A stretch of 64,000 nucleotides of DNA from Thiorhodospira sibirica ATCC 700588. Lineage in GTDB: Bacteria > Pseudomonadota > Gammaproteobacteria > Ectothiorhodospirales > Ectothiorhodospiraceae. Position 1 is the stretch's first letter. The number at the start of each line of letters is the position of its first letter. The notes beneath the pieces were generated by a model. The model saw only the letters and a program-made list of their open reading frames with translations. It was not told where the DNA came from and did not search any database. The position numbers and the translations under genes are program-made. Below, piece after piece: positions 26,949 to 36,276 of the stretch. The DNA is taken from NCBI RefSeq assembly GCF_000227725.2, contig NZ_MU255056.1, positions 1,122,324 through 1,186,323 of the forward strand, written 5' to 3'.

Positions 26949-27944
26949 ATGCTTGAAATATTCAATTATCTGGCGGACCGTCTGGTTTATGAGCTGATCG
27001 GTTTGGCCCCTGAAACCGCGCTAGGCAGTGCCGCGAGTTTTTTTGTCGCCAGTGTCAGCAAAATCTTTGTCCTGCTGGTGGTGCTGATTTATGTGCTGGC
27101 ATGGCTGCGCGCCTCGCTGAATCTGGAGCGGGTGCGCGGCTACATCGCCGGCAAGCACCGGCTGACGGGGTATTTTTTGGGCGCCGGCTTTGGCGCTGTC
27201 ACGCCATTTTGCTCCTGCTCCAGTGTGCCGGTATTTATTGGCTTTACCTCGGCACGCATCCCTATTGGGGTCACCATGTCCTTTTTGCTCACCTCACCGA
27301 TGATCAATGAGGTGGCGGTGGTATTGCTATGGGGCTTGCTCGGCTGGCAAATGACCCTGTTGTATATCGTCGTGGGCTTGAGTATTGGGATTTTAGGCGG
27401 TGCGCTCCTCGATGCCTTGCGCGCCGAGCGGTATTTACAACCCTTTTTGGCCAAGGCCTATGCCGAGGGTGCGATGACCGATGCCCGCACCGAGAGCAAA
27501 CGCCTGAGCCTGCGTGACCGTCACGACTTTGCCCGCGACGAGACCCTGGGGATTTTGCGTCGCGTGTGGATCTGGGTGTTTATCGGTGTTGGCCTGGGCG
27601 CGGTATTGTATGGCTATGTGCCGGATGATTGGGTAGAGCGTCACCTGATGGACGGAGCCTGGTGGCAGGTGCCGCTGGCCGTGCTGCTGGGGATTCCGCT
27701 GTATACTAACGTCACCGGGATTGTTCCGGTGATGGAAAGCCTGCTGCTCAAAGGCGTGCCGATCGGCACCACGCTGGCGTTTTGCATGAGTACCGTGGCC
27801 GCCAGTTTCCCGGAATTTATGCTGCTCAAACAGGTGATGCAATGGCGTTTACTGGCGCTGATTTTTGTGCTGCTCCTGCTGGCCTTTACCTTGGTCGGCT
27901 GGCTGCTCAACGCCTTGGCACCACTATTGTTTGTGGGTTTGTAG
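26949..27944 (+). CDS. ArsP/DUF318-type permease
   Basis: A 331-residue membrane protein with about eight helices. The CSCSSVPVFIGF segment after GAVTPF is the signature of the DUF318 'predicted permease' family, which includes ArsP exporters of organoarsenicals and SO_0444-type metal exporters. The second half repeats the pattern (VLLGIPLYTNVTGIVPV, FCMSTVAASFPEFMLL). The following gene encodes a small thioredoxin-fold protein, a frequent partner. No ArsR regulator is nearby and the substrate cannot be deduced. Confidence 0.82.
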   Translation: MLEIFNYLADRLVYELIGLAPETALGSAASFFVASVSKIFVLLVVLIYVLAWLRASLNLERVRGYIAGKHRLTGYFLGAGFGAVTPFCSCSSVPVFIGFTSARIPIGVTMSFLLTSPMINEVAVVLLWGLLGWQMTLLYIVVGLSIGILGGALLDALRAERYLQPFLAKAYAEGAMTDARTESKRLSLRDRHDFARDETLGILRRVWIWVFIGVGLGAVLYGYVPDDWVERHLMDGAWWQVPLAVLLGIPLYTNVTGIVPVMESLLLKGVPIGTTLAFCMSTVAASFPEFMLLKQVMQWRLLALIFVLLLLAFTLVGWLLNALAPLLFVGL

Positions 27945-27969
27945 TTACAGCGTTTTTTTGGAGATCGTC

Positions 27970-28206
27970 ATGAAACAAATTAAAGTGTTAGGCAGCGGCT
28001 GTGCGCGCTGCGCAGATACCGCCAAGCTGATTGAAGCCACCGCCGAACGTTTGGGTGTGGCCGTGCAAGTGGTCAAGGAAACCAATCCACAGGCTTTGGT
28101 GACCTATCGGGTCATGTCCACGCCTGCGGTCGTCATTGATGAAACCCTGGTACACAGCGGTTCAATGCCCAAGACCGAACACATCGAAGGCTGGCTGCAA
28201 AGCTAG
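27970..28206 (+). CDS. small thioredoxin-fold redox protein (thioredoxin_3 family)
   Basis: A 78-residue protein with the redox motif GSGCARCADT (CxxC at residues 10-13) and a cis-proline loop VMSTPAVVID. It belongs to the 'redox-active disulfide protein 2' group found beside DUF318 permeases in bacteria and archaea. It starts 25 bases after the permease behind GGAGATCGTC, so the two are probably co-transcribed. It may reduce or hand over a thiol-bound substrate; that is inference. Confidence 0.85.
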   Translation: MKQIKVLGSGCARCADTAKLIEATAERLGVAVQVVKETNPQALVTYRVMSTPAVVIDETLVHSGSMPKTEHIEGWLQS

Positions 28207-28430
28207 AGACGCTGCACACGGACCGTAAGCGAACGCTGATAGTCATTGCCTTGCAGGCCATGACTGGCAAATATGTTTGATTGCCGGGTCAATAGCTTAT
28301 TTCATCAGTTTGCGCGGGAAACCCCGGCCGCAAGGCCAAGGAGGGATAGCGCGGCTTGCGAAGCAAGCCTCCCGCTCCCGCGCTCCTTTCTATGTTGAGG
28401 TTTTACACAGTGCGCTATCGCGTGTAATGT

Positions 28431-29232
28431 ATGGATATGGACATCAAACGCGCCTACCGCTTCCGGTTCTATCCAACGCCCGCGCAGGAACAAACCCTTG
28501 CCCGGACGTTCGGTTGTGTGCGTTTTGCTTACAACCACATGCTGCGGCTGCGTACGGATGCGTGGTTCAAGGACCAAAAGCGCGTCGGCTATCACGAGAC
28601 CTCCGCACGACTGACCGAGTTGAAGAAGACGCCAGAACATGCATGGCTCAACGAAGTCAGCAGCGTCCCGGTACAGCAGGCGTTACGCCATTTGCAAACG
28701 GCGTTCGCCAACTTTTTTGCCAAGCGTGCCGGGTATCCCGCGTTCAAGCGCAAGGACGGCTTGCAGTCAGCGGAATACACGACGAGCGCCTTCAAAGACG
28801 TGGCGGCACCTTCCAGGTGCCGCTGAAAACCAAGCGAACGCAAGATGCGTCCGCCACGTGCGCTCAACCCGGTTGATCAACGAAAAGCAAGTGATCGCCG
28901 TCGAGACGCTGGCCGTGAGCCACCTGCAGAAGAACCGCTGTCTGGCGAAGTCCATCAGTGATGCAGGCTGGTCGGAGTTTGTCCGGCAGTTAACGTACAA
29001 GGCGCAATGGTGTGGGCGAATGCTGGTGGGTATCGACCGCTGGTATCCGTCGAGCAAACGCTGCTCGGAGTGTGGACACACCGTAGCGAAAATGCCGCTG
29101 TCTGTCCGAGATTGGGTCTGCCCGGAATGTGGTAGTATCCACGACCGCGATGTGAATGCAGCGCGCAATGTGTTAACCGCCGGGCTGGCGGGGGTAGTCT
29201 GCACAGAGAACGTAAGTCCCGTGTTGCTGTAA
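28431..29232 (+). pseudogene. tnpB: tnpB remnant, copy 2 (internal deletion bridged by a REP-like unit)
   Basis: An intact N-terminal frame (MDMDIKRAYRFRFYPTPAQE to SAFKD, 28431 to about 28799) runs into a REP-like unit and stops at 28824-28826. Coding resumes in another frame at about 28858 with STRLINEKQVIAVETLAV, then RCLAKSISDAGW, LVGIDRWYPSSKRCSECGH and CPECGSIHDRDVNAARNVL, the RuvC-II/III and zinc-finger parts. The segment carrying the RuvC-I aspartate is missing. It is less decayed than copy 1. Sequence beyond the stop to 29317 would correspond to the omega-RNA/right-end region in active relatives. Confidence 0.85.
28800..28857 (+). repeat. REP-like unit (family A) inside tnpB copy 2
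   Basis: Same 58-base unit as at 2715-2772, at the identical position in the tnpB sequence: GTGGCGGCACC-TTCCA-GGTGCCGC, then GCGAACGCA/TGCGTCCGC. Shared by both element copies, so it predates their duplication. Confidence 0.8.
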
Positions 29233-29436
29233 AGCGGCATCGGCTGGTCTCGTTGAAACAGAAAGTCCTGATCGTGAGGTTAGGAATCCCCGTCCTTTAG
29301 GGCGGGGTGGATGTCAACGCGTATAATCCGACTTAATCTAGGTGTAATCTCTGCTCGGGGACGGACGATGTGTATGTATGCACGCCAAAGCCCCGACCTG
29401 TCTGTTTAATCTCTCATCCTCGGAGTCTGCATCTTT

Positions 29437-30972
29437 ATGCCTTTTGCCGCCCGCCCACCGCGTACCCCCACCATACTGATCATTATGGATGGCTTTGGGG
29501 TTAATCCCGCCAAGCACAATAATGCCATCTATGCCGCCAACACCCCGCGTCTGGATACTTATTTTGCCCATCATGTGCATACCCTGCTCGATTGCGCTGG
29601 TCATGCCGTGGGTCTGCCCGAAGGGCAGATGGGCAATTCCGAGGTCGGTCATCTGACCCTGGGCTGTGGCAGCATCGTGCGTCAGGATCTGGTGCGCATT
29701 GATGACGCCATTGAAAACGGCGAATTCGCGCAAAATGCGGCGCTGGTGCAGGCCATTGAGGCGGCCAAGGCCAAGCAGCGCCCGCTGCATTTGATCGGCC
29801 TGGTCTCGGAAGGGGGCGTACACAGTCACACCCGCCATCTCAAGGCACTGCTGGCGCTGTGCGGGGCGCATCAGGTCACGCCCATGCTGCATGTGATCAC
29901 TGACGGGCGGGATACTGCGCCCAAATCTGCCGGCACTTCCTTGCAGGGAATTGCCAAGGATCTGGCGGCGGTGGGTGGACAGGTGGCCACCTTGAGTGGC
30001 CGGTACTATGCCATGGATCGGGATCAGCGCTGGGAGCGTACCGAAAAAGCCTTTAATGCGCTGGTGGATGGCGAAGGTGCGGTCTTTGAGGATGTCTTGG
30101 TCGCCCTGGACCATGCCTATAATGCTGGTGAAACGGATGAATTCATCACCCCGCGCATTCTCTGCCCTGAAGGCCGGATGCAGAACGATGATGAGGTGAT
30201 TTTCTTTAATTTTCGCAATGACCGGCCGCGCCAGTTGACCCAGGCACTGACCCAGGCCGCCTTTACAGGCTTTGCACGCGGGGCTTTTCAGGGTTTGCGC
30301 GTGACGACGCTGACCCAATATGACCCGAACTATGGCCTGCCGGTCGCCTTTATGCCGGATCGTCCGGGTGTCACCCTGGCCGAAATCATCAGTCAGGCCG
30401 GGGTGGCGCAGTTTCATTGTGCCGAGACGGAAAAATATGCTCACGTCACCTTCTTCTTCAACGGCGGCAAGGAAGACCCCTTCGCCGGCGAGGCGCGGGT
30501 AATGGTGCCCTCTCCCAAGGTAGCCACCTATGACCTCCAGCCAGAGATGAGCGCCGTTGAGGTTGCCGATGCGGTGGTGGAGGCCATCCAGGCAGAGCAA
30601 TACGGCTTTATCATCGTCAACTTTGCCAACGGCGATATGGTCGGCCATACGGCGGTGCGAGAAGCGGTCATCAAAGCGGTGGAGGCGCTGGATGAGGCGG
30701 TCGGGCGCGTGCTGGATGCGGCCCAGGCCAAAGGCTATGCGGTCATTCTCACCGCCGATCATGGCAACTGCGAGGAATTGATCGACCCGCTCACCGGCGA
30801 GCCACACACCCAGCACAGCATGTATCCGGTGCCCTGCCTGATCATCGACCAAAGCCCGTGGCGCCTGCGTACCGGCGCGGGACTGAGCGCCATTGCCCCG
30901 ACGGTGTTGCAACTGATGGGGATTGCGCAGCCAGAAAGCATGCAAGGCCGCAGCCTGTTGCTTGATCCATAA
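29437..30972 (+). CDS. gpmI: 2,3-bisphosphoglycerate-independent phosphoglycerate mutase
   Basis: A 511-residue Mn-dependent enzyme interconverting 3- and 2-phosphoglycerate. ILIIMDGFG begins the alkaline-phosphatase-like domain; the phosphoserine lies in QMGNSEVGHL (near residue 65); YAHVTFFFNGG and LTADHGNCEE carry metal ligands, and HTQHS is near the C-terminus. Length is typical. A long open frame on the opposite strand is only its shadow. Shine-Dalgarno is CGGAG 10 bases upstream. Confidence 0.96.
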   Translation: MPFAARPPRTPTILIIMDGFGVNPAKHNNAIYAANTPRLDTYFAHHVHTLLDCAGHAVGLPEGQMGNSEVGHLTLGCGSIVRQDLVRIDDAIENGEFAQNAALVQAIEAAKAKQRPLHLIGLVSEGGVHSHTRHLKALLALCGAHQVTPMLHVITDGRDTAPKSAGTSLQGIAKDLAAVGGQVATLSGRYYAMDRDQRWERTEKAFNALVDGEGAVFEDVLVALDHAYNAGETDEFITPRILCPEGRMQNDDEVIFFNFRNDRPRQLTQALTQAAFTGFARGAFQGLRVTTLTQYDPNYGLPVAFMPDRPGVTLAEIISQAGVAQFHCAETEKYAHVTFFFNGGKEDPFAGEARVMVPSPKVATYDLQPEMSAVEVADAVVEAIQAEQYGFIIVNFANGDMVGHTAVREAVIKAVEALDEAVGRVLDAAQAKGYAVILTADHGNCEELIDPLTGEPHTQHSMYPVPCLIIDQSPWRLRTGAGLSAIAPTVLQLMGIAQPESMQGRSLLLDP

Positions 30973-30995
30973 ACACCCGCGCAGGGATAACGATC

Positions 30996-31523
30996 ATGCG
31001 TTGGCACTGCGTTGAGCGACGGCACTATCTCGCTGTGTGGCTGTTGCTGGGCTATCTGGGGACGGCGGCCTTATATCTACATCTGGCCAGGGCCAGCGAA
31101 TCGCCCAGCCCCTTGCACGGCATCACCTTACAGATCGGCGAACATCGCCTGTTTGCCGAACTCGCCGATACGCCACAGACCCGCGCCCAGGGCCTGATGT
31201 GGCGCACAAAATTACCCCCGGATCACGGCATGTTATTTGTCTGGCCAGAACCGATGGCGGTGTCGATGTGGATGAAAAACACTGTATTACCTTTGTCGGT
31301 GGCCTTTATTGATGCCCACGGACAGATCATCAATATCGCAGACATGGAACCGCTCACCACCACCTCCCATCATGCCAGCGCCCCGGCACAATATGCGCTG
31401 GAAATGATGCAGGGCTGGTTTGCCGAGCGGGGCATTGGCCCCGGCGATGCGGTGTATCCCCTCACGACCTTCACCGATTCTGATGATCCCTTGCGCCATC
31501 CTGCGGAGATGTCATGGCCTTGA
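30996..31523 (+). CDS. DUF192 family exported protein
   Basis: A 175-residue protein with an N-terminal signal anchor (about residues 11-32) and a DUF192 domain (about 45-160): ADTPQTRAQGLMWRTKLPPD, GMLFVWPEPMAVSMWMKNT and PLSVAFIDAHGQI are the usual conserved blocks. The fold is known but not its biochemical role. It starts 23 bases after gpmI and overlaps the response regulator gene by 10 bases, so the three may be one transcript. Confidence 0.85.
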   Translation: MRWHCVERRHYLAVWLLLGYLGTAALYLHLARASESPSPLHGITLQIGEHRLFAELADTPQTRAQGLMWRTKLPPDHGMLFVWPEPMAVSMWMKNTVLPLSVAFIDAHGQIINIADMEPLTTTSHHASAPAQYALEMMQGWFAERGIGPGDAVYPLTTFTDSDDPLRHPAEMSWP

Positions 31524-32854
31524 ATCATATCCTCATCGTTGAAGACGAAGCGGTGATCCGGCGGGCCTTGCGCCGCCTGCTGGAACGCGAAGGCTATCGC
31601 ATCACCGAGGCCGACAGTCTGGCGCAGGCGCGCAGCCTGACACCGCAAGCGCAGTTTGCCTTGCTCATCTGCGATCTGCGTCTGCCCGATGGTGAAGGTG
31701 TATCATTGATTGCGGATTATCCAAACACCCCGGTCTTGATCATGACCAGCTACGCCAGCGTGCGCTCAGCGGTGGAAGCGATGAAACAGGGCGCGGCCGA
31801 CTATATCGCCAAGCCCTTTGATCATGAAGAAATGCTGCTGTTGGTCGCACGGCTGCTCAAGCAACATGACCTGGAACAGGAAAACGCCCGCCTGCGCTCC
31901 GATCTGGGGCAAGCCTATCCCGTGGAAGGCATTATTCACCGCTCACCGGCGATGCGCGGCATCTGCGAAACCTTGAGCAAAGTCGCCCCCACCGATGCCA
32001 CCGTCCTGATTCGCGGCGAATCCGGCACCGGTAAAGAACTGGTTGCCCGCGCCATTCACACCAAAAGCCACCGCGCCAAGGCACCGATCATCGCCGTCAA
32101 CTGCGCCGCGATCCCGGAAAACCTGCTGGAATCTGAACTCTTCGGCCATGAAAAAGGCGCCTTCACCGGAGCCTTGCAAACCCGCGAAGGACTGATCGAA
32201 GCGGCGGAAGGCGGCACCCTGTTTCTCGATGAAATCGGCGAACTCACCCCGGCGGCGCAATCGCGCCTGCTGCGCGTCTTGCAGGATGGCGAGATTCGCC
32301 GCGTCGGCGCCACCCGCAACCGGCGCGTAGATGTGCGCCTGCTCGCCGCCACCCATCGTGACCTGGAGAGCATGGTCAAAGAGCGCAGCTTTCGCGAAGA
32401 CCTGTATTACCGGCTTAAAGTCATGGAGATTCATATCCCCCCCTTGCGCGAACGTGGCGAGGATATCCCCCTGCTGGCGGAATTTTTACTGAGCAAGGCC
32501 TGCCAGCGCCTGAAACGTCCGTCCGTCCGCTTCAGCCAGGCTGCACTCAACGCCATGCAACGCCACCGGTGGCCGGGCAATGTGCGAGAACTGGAAAACT
32601 GCATCGAACGGGCAGTAATTTTATGCGACAGCGCCGAGATTCAATGCGAACATCTCGGCATCGCCGCCGCCGAAAAACCCAGCAGCGTCGCCACCGACCT
32701 CAGCCTGGATGACTATTTCAAACGCTTTGTCATGGAAAATCAGACGCAGATGACCGAAACCGAACTGGCCAAACGCTTAGGCATCAGCCGCAAAGCCTTA
32801 TGGGAACGCCGCATCCGCATGGACCTCCCCCGCCCCGGCAGCGCCCGGTCATAA
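31514..32854 (+). CDS. sigma-54-dependent response regulator (NtrC family)
   Basis: A 446-residue regulator: receiver domain (about 1-120; LLICDLRLPDGEG with the phospho-acceptor Asp), AAA+ domain (about 140-370) with Walker A GESGTGKE, the sigma-54 contact loop GAFTGA, Walker B GGTLFLDEIGE and RWPGNVRELEN, and a Fis-type HTH (TETELAKRLGISRKALWERR). It activates RpoN promoters after phosphorylation. No cognate kinase is adjacent. The pilA promoter at 11486 is of this class, but a PilR identity cannot be claimed. Confidence 0.92.
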   Translation: MALNHILIVEDEAVIRRALRRLLEREGYRITEADSLAQARSLTPQAQFALLICDLRLPDGEGVSLIADYPNTPVLIMTSYASVRSAVEAMKQGAADYIAKPFDHEEMLLLVARLLKQHDLEQENARLRSDLGQAYPVEGIIHRSPAMRGICETLSKVAPTDATVLIRGESGTGKELVARAIHTKSHRAKAPIIAVNCAAIPENLLESELFGHEKGAFTGALQTREGLIEAAEGGTLFLDEIGELTPAAQSRLLRVLQDGEIRRVGATRNRRVDVRLLAATHRDLESMVKERSFREDLYYRLKVMEIHIPPLRERGEDIPLLAEFLLSKACQRLKRPSVRFSQAALNAMQRHRWPGNVRELENCIERAVILCDSAEIQCEHLGIAAAEKPSSVATDLSLDDYFKRFVMENQTQMTETELAKRLGISRKALWERRIRMDLPRPGSARS

Positions 32855-33066
32855 ACGCCCCGCTGGGAGCGCGAAGGACGGTTTTGCGTTATGATGGCTA
32901 AGGCCGTCCTGACCGTTCCTCGCCAAAGGCAGGGGCGGAATATGCGCCGCACTTGTTTAACCCACACACGACAAACGGAGGACGCGAACAGGGCTGCGTG
33001 ATCATGCAAGGCACGATGCGGCTGCCCTCTCCGGCATCAATGTCGGGGTTTTTCGCGGAGATGCAG

Positions 33067-33333
33067 ATGAAAGTAACCGTTGATATTGAAGCCAAGCCTG
33101 AAGAATTGCGAGTATTTATGGGCTTTCCTGATGTGCGCCCCTTGCAAGATGAGCTGATGGCGCGGATGCGTGATCAGTATCTGGAAATGCAGGACCCTGA
33201 ATCCATGGCCTTGTTAATGCAGAAGATGGTGATGGGCGGGATGCAAACCGCCACGACGATGGAGAAATTTTTCTGGGAGGCGTTTCGGCAGCAATCCGAA
33301 ATGATGACCGGAAGCAAGAATAAGGATAAATAA
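33067..33333 (+). CDS. DUF6489 family small protein
   Basis: An 88-residue protein. The start at 33067 (MKVTVDIEAKPEELRVFMGF) follows GGAG by 8 bases and matches the usual start of the family; the open frame extends upstream to 32953. The sequence is Met-rich and helical (MALLMQKMVMGGMQTATTM). Members are widespread in proteobacteria and of unknown function. The 212 bases before it contain a GGGAGCGCG repeat stretch. Confidence 0.75.
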   Translation: MKVTVDIEAKPEELRVFMGFPDVRPLQDELMARMRDQYLEMQDPESMALLMQKMVMGGMQTATTMEKFFWEAFRQQSEMMTGSKNKDK

Positions 33334-33397
33334 AGTAAACAGCATCAGCCCCGACGCGCCGAGTAAGGCTCGGTTCACCGGGGCTGATGCGTTTACT
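33334..33397. terminator. 64-base palindromic bidirectional terminator
   Basis: Outer arms AGTAAACAGCATCAGCCCCG and CGGGGCTGATGCGTTTACT pair almost completely; an inner CCGAG/CTCGG stem lies between them. It separates convergent DUF6489 and htpG and directly precedes a GCGCAGC-TTCA-GCTGCGC hairpin (33404-33421). Confidence 0.75.
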
Positions 33398-33443
33398 GGA
33401 GCGCGCAGCTTCAGCTGCGCATCAAACATCCCTGTTTAGCCGT

Positions 33444-35342
33444 TTAGAAAATCAGCTGATTCAGGCGGCGTACAAACTGGGCGGGGTCTTCCAGTTGTCC
33501 GCCTTCGGCTAAAACCGCCTGTTCAAACAAGACCAGCCCCCACTCCTTGAAGCGCTCGCTGTCTGACTCAGCGCGCAGGCGCTCGACAAAACGGTGGCGC
33601 GGGTTGACTTCCAAAATGGGCTTATTACCGCCGATCTGGTGACCAGCCTGTTTCAGCAACTGCTGCATATACAAGGCCATATCCTGCTCAGAGAGCACGA
33701 TGCAGGCGGGTGAATCCACCAGTCGATGCGACACGCGCACATCTTCGACGCGCTCGCCCAACACTTCTTTCAATCGCACCAGCACGTCCTTGGCCTCTTC
33801 CTCGGCGGCCTTGGCGGCTTGTTTTTCGTCTTCGCTTTCCAGATCACCCAGATCCAGCGCGCCCTTGGCCACCGATTGCAGGGACTTGCCCTCAAAGTCG
33901 TGCAGATGCGAAACCAGCCATTCATCCACCCGATCCGACAGTAATAAAACCTCCAGGCCATGCTTGCGGAAGGTTTCCAGATGCGGGCTGTGGCGGGCGG
34001 CGGCATGGGACTCGGCGGTGATGTAATAAATCGCCTTCTGGCCTTCTTTCATGCGGGCAATATAGTCCGCCAGCGAGACCGTTTGCTGTTCGCTATCGCT
34101 GTGGGTGCTGGCAAAGCGCAATAATTTGGCAATGGCCTCGCGATTGCTGTAATCCTCCGCCGGACCTTCCTTGAGTACCCGTCCAAAGGCATCCCAGAAA
34201 CCCTGATATTTTTCGGGGTTTTGTTCGGCCATATCCTGCAGATGGGCCAGCACCTTTTTCACCGATCCGCCGCGAATGCTGTCGATCAGGCGGTTATTTT
34301 GCAAAATCTCGCGGGAAATGTTCAGCGGCAGATCGTTGGAATCCACCACTCCGCGCACAAAGCGCAAATACGCGGGCATCAGGTGTTCGGCCTCGTCCAT
34401 GATGAACACCCGCTGCACATAGAGCTTGATGCCCTTGCGGGTATCGCGGTCCCACAAATCAAAGGGCGCCCGGGCGGGGATATAAAACAGGGTGGTGTAT
34501 TCCTGTTTGCCTTCTACCCGGTTATGCAACCAGCTCAAAGGGTCTTCAAAATCATGCGCGACGTGCTTGTAAAATTCGCGGTATTCCTCATCGCTAATTT
34601 CGCTTTTGGCGCGTGTCCATAAAGCCGAGGCACGATTAACCGTTTCCCATTCTGGGGCATTGCTCTGCTCATCAGCCTCATCGCCGTGGCGCTGCGCGGG
34701 CATCATGATCGGCAGCGGGATATGGTCAGAATAGCGGGTGATGATATGGCGCAAACGCCAGGCATCTAAAAATTCGTCTTCGCCCTCTTTAAGATGAAGG
34801 ACAATCTCGGTGCCCCGTGCGGCGCGCTCGATGGTCTCTACGCTGAAATCCCCTGAGCCATCGGATTCCCAGCGTACCCCGTGCTCTGCGCCCATGCCTG
34901 CGCGGCGCGTGCTCAGGGTGACTTTTTGGGCGACGATGAAGGAGGAATAAAAGCCCACGCCAAACTGACCGATCATGTGGGCATCTTGTTTTTGATCCCC
35001 GCTGAGGCGGGATAAAAATTCGCGGGTGCCTGATTTGGCAATGGTGCCGATATTTTGTATCACCTCTTCACGGCTCATGCCGATGCCGTTATCGCAGATG
35101 GTGATGGTGCGAGCGGTGGGATCAAAACTGACCTCAATGTGCATCTGCGACTGGCCTTCCAGCAGGGCATCATCGGCCAGTGATTCAAAGCGTAGCTTGT
35201 CGCAGGCGTCGGCGGCATTGGAAATCAGCTCGCGCAAAAAGATCTCTTTGTTGGAGTACAGCGCATGAATCATCAGGTGCAGCAATTGGCTGACCTCGGT
35301 CTGGAAACGCAGGGTTTCCTTATGGGCATCTACACTCATCAA
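33444..35342 (-). CDS. htpG: chaperone HtpG (Hsp90)
   Basis: A 632-residue Hsp90. The N-terminal GHKL ATPase has [32 protein letters not shown] and [13 protein letters not shown]; the middle domain has [11 protein letters not shown] and [11 protein letters not shown]. Length is normal. Of the two adjacent Met codons (35342 and 35339) either may start. Genes on both sides are unrelated. No heat-shock promoter could be picked out with confidence in the 250 bases upstream, which contain repeats. Confidence 0.96.
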   Translation of the reverse strand: MMSVDAHKETLRFQTEVSQLLHLMIHALYSNKEIFLRELISNAADACDKLRFESLADDALLEGQSQMHIEVSFDPTARTITICDNGIGMSREEVIQNIGTIAKSGTREFLSRLSGDQKQDAHMIGQFGVGFYSSFIVAQKVTLSTRRAGMGAEHGVRWESDGSGDFSVETIERAARGTEIVLHLKEGEDEFLDAWRLRHIITRYSDHIPLPIMMPAQRHGDEADEQSNAPEWETVNRASALWTRAKSEISDEEYREFYKHVAHDFEDPLSWLHNRVEGKQEYTTLFYIPARAPFDLWDRDTRKGIKLYVQRVFIMDEAEHLMPAYLRFVRGVVDSNDLPLNISREILQNNRLIDSIRGGSVKKVLAHLQDMAEQNPEKYQGFWDAFGRVLKEGPAEDYSNREAIAKLLRFASTHSDSEQQTVSLADYIARMKEGQKAIYYITAESHAAARHSPHLETFRKHGLEVLLLSDRVDEWLVSHLHDFEGKSLQSVAKGALDLGDLESEDEKQAAKAAEEEAKDVLVRLKEVLGERVEDVRVSHRLVDSPACIVLSEQDMALYMQQLLKQAGHQIGGNKPILEVNPRHRFVERLRAESDSERFKEWGLVLFEQAVLAEGGQLEDPAQFVRRLNQLIF

Positions 35343-35466
35343 AACACTCCAAAGTTAGGCTTGGCGGATTCGTTAAGCTCCCTTGATAAGGGCAGAGGCG
35401 CAGGATTTCAAGCCCAGAGCGCAGATGATATCGCGACGTGGGATAGTTTCCTGGTGTCACTTGGAT

Positions 35467-35587
35467 AGCTTACACCTAGGCAAACGCAAGATGCGTCCGC
35501 CATGTGGCGGCATCATCTTGATGCCGCTCCAAAAAAATGCGACGGGTACCGACGTGCATCGCAGCAGGCAGGGAAGCCGCCGCCACA
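35467..35587 (+). repeat. AGCTTACACCTAG motif and REP-like units (family A)
   Basis: AGCTTACACCTAG at 35467-35479, then a partial family A end (GCAAGATGCGTCCGCCAT, about 35485-35503), then a unit from 35504 (GTGGCGGCATC-ATCTT-GATGCCGC) ending GCCGCCGCCAC near 35586. The spacer holds about 27 extra bases relative to the units at 11232-11346. This fills much of the gap before htpG. Confidence 0.7.
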
Positions 35588-35595
35588 CGGCAGTT

Positions 35596-36189
35596 TTACG
35601 CCTGCAGCAAAGCCTCCAGCGCCTTGATATCGGCGCCTTTCATCGGGCGGCCATCCACCGGGCTGGGAGGGGGTTGGCGCATGGCTTTAAGCGGTAGCAC
35701 AATGGCTTCAATGTCTACGCCATTGCCGCCAAAACACAGGCTGGGGTAAGACACATAACCCTGGGCGTGACGGATGCGGCGTTCATCGCTATGCCAGTGA
35801 ATGCCGCGATCATGCAGATAGAAAATCACCTCTTCTACGCTGTCACTAAACAGATGCAAAGTCACCTCATCACGACCATTGACAATGCCGCTGAGCACCG
35901 GCCCCACCAGGCGCGGGGCAAAGGGTTTGAGCAGATACATGGCCTGGAGCGCATTTTCACGCAGATGGCGCAGGTGTTGTTGGGTGTGTTCATCCTCAAA
36001 CAGGCTCTGGCGTTCCAGTACCGCCGCCTCAATTTCCGTATTGCGTGGCAGATTGCGGGTTTGTTCCGCGCCCAGACGTTCGGCGGCCTTGCGCTTGGCC
36101 AGACGGTAGTCCTTAACCCCTTCATCAAGAATGATGCGTGCCGCCTCCTCGGTAATCAATTGGCGGACTCGAAGATCATTGACAGACAT
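35596..36189 (-). CDS. conserved hypothetical protein (197 aa)
   Basis: A 197-residue soluble protein beginning MSVNDLRVRQLITEEAARII. It has blocks seen in a widespread but uncharacterised proteobacterial family: KDYRLAKRKAAERLG near the N-terminus, RPRLVGPVL-type FAPRLVGPVLSGIVNGRDEV, HLFSDSVEEVIFYL, and the C-terminal PPPSPVDGRPMKGADI. The central part (HLFSD ... VDIEAIVLP) recalls a nucleotidyltransferase-like fold, but no catalytic motif is clear. It may be co-transcribed with nothing; mrcA lies 87 bases away on the same strand. Confidence 0.75.
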   Translation of the reverse strand: MSVNDLRVRQLITEEAARIILDEGVKDYRLAKRKAAERLGAEQTRNLPRNTEIEAAVLERQSLFEDEHTQQHLRHLRENALQAMYLLKPFAPRLVGPVLSGIVNGRDEVTLHLFSDSVEEVIFYLHDRGIHWHSDERRIRHAQGYVSYPSLCFGGNGVDIEAIVLPLKAMRQPPPSPVDGRPMKGADIKALEALLQA

Positions 36190-36276
36190 TATCGTGCATC
36201 ACTTTATTGTCGTTTTTATAGGCGGGTGTAGCATGGGCTTGCCTCAAGGCAGACACGCCGGGTACGCGCTCCGTGC

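Larger units (their letters stand above)
28303..29317 (+). mobile_element. TnpB-derived IS200/IS605-type element, copy 2 (1,015 bp)
   Basis: Collinear with 2217-3265 and differing only at scattered bases plus 34 bases of indel in copy 1. The left edge is CATCAGTTTGCGCGGG and the right end carries the CCCCGTCCTTTAGGGCGGGG hairpin followed by TGGATGTCAA. No TnpA is encoded. It lies between the thioredoxin-fold gene and gpmI without breaking a gene. Since both copies share the same internal deletion, the deleted form itself appears to have been copied. Confidence 0.82.

Noticed and set aside
29338..30945. 535-codon open frame on the minus strand
   Set aside because: It lies opposite gpmI, whose motifs and length are unmistakable; the antisense translation is His/Gly-rich and matches no family.
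31514..32854. assignment of the sigma-54 regulator as PilR
   Set aside because: It has the right domains but no PilS-like kinase beside it, and the neighbouring DUF192 and gpmI genes give no link to pili.
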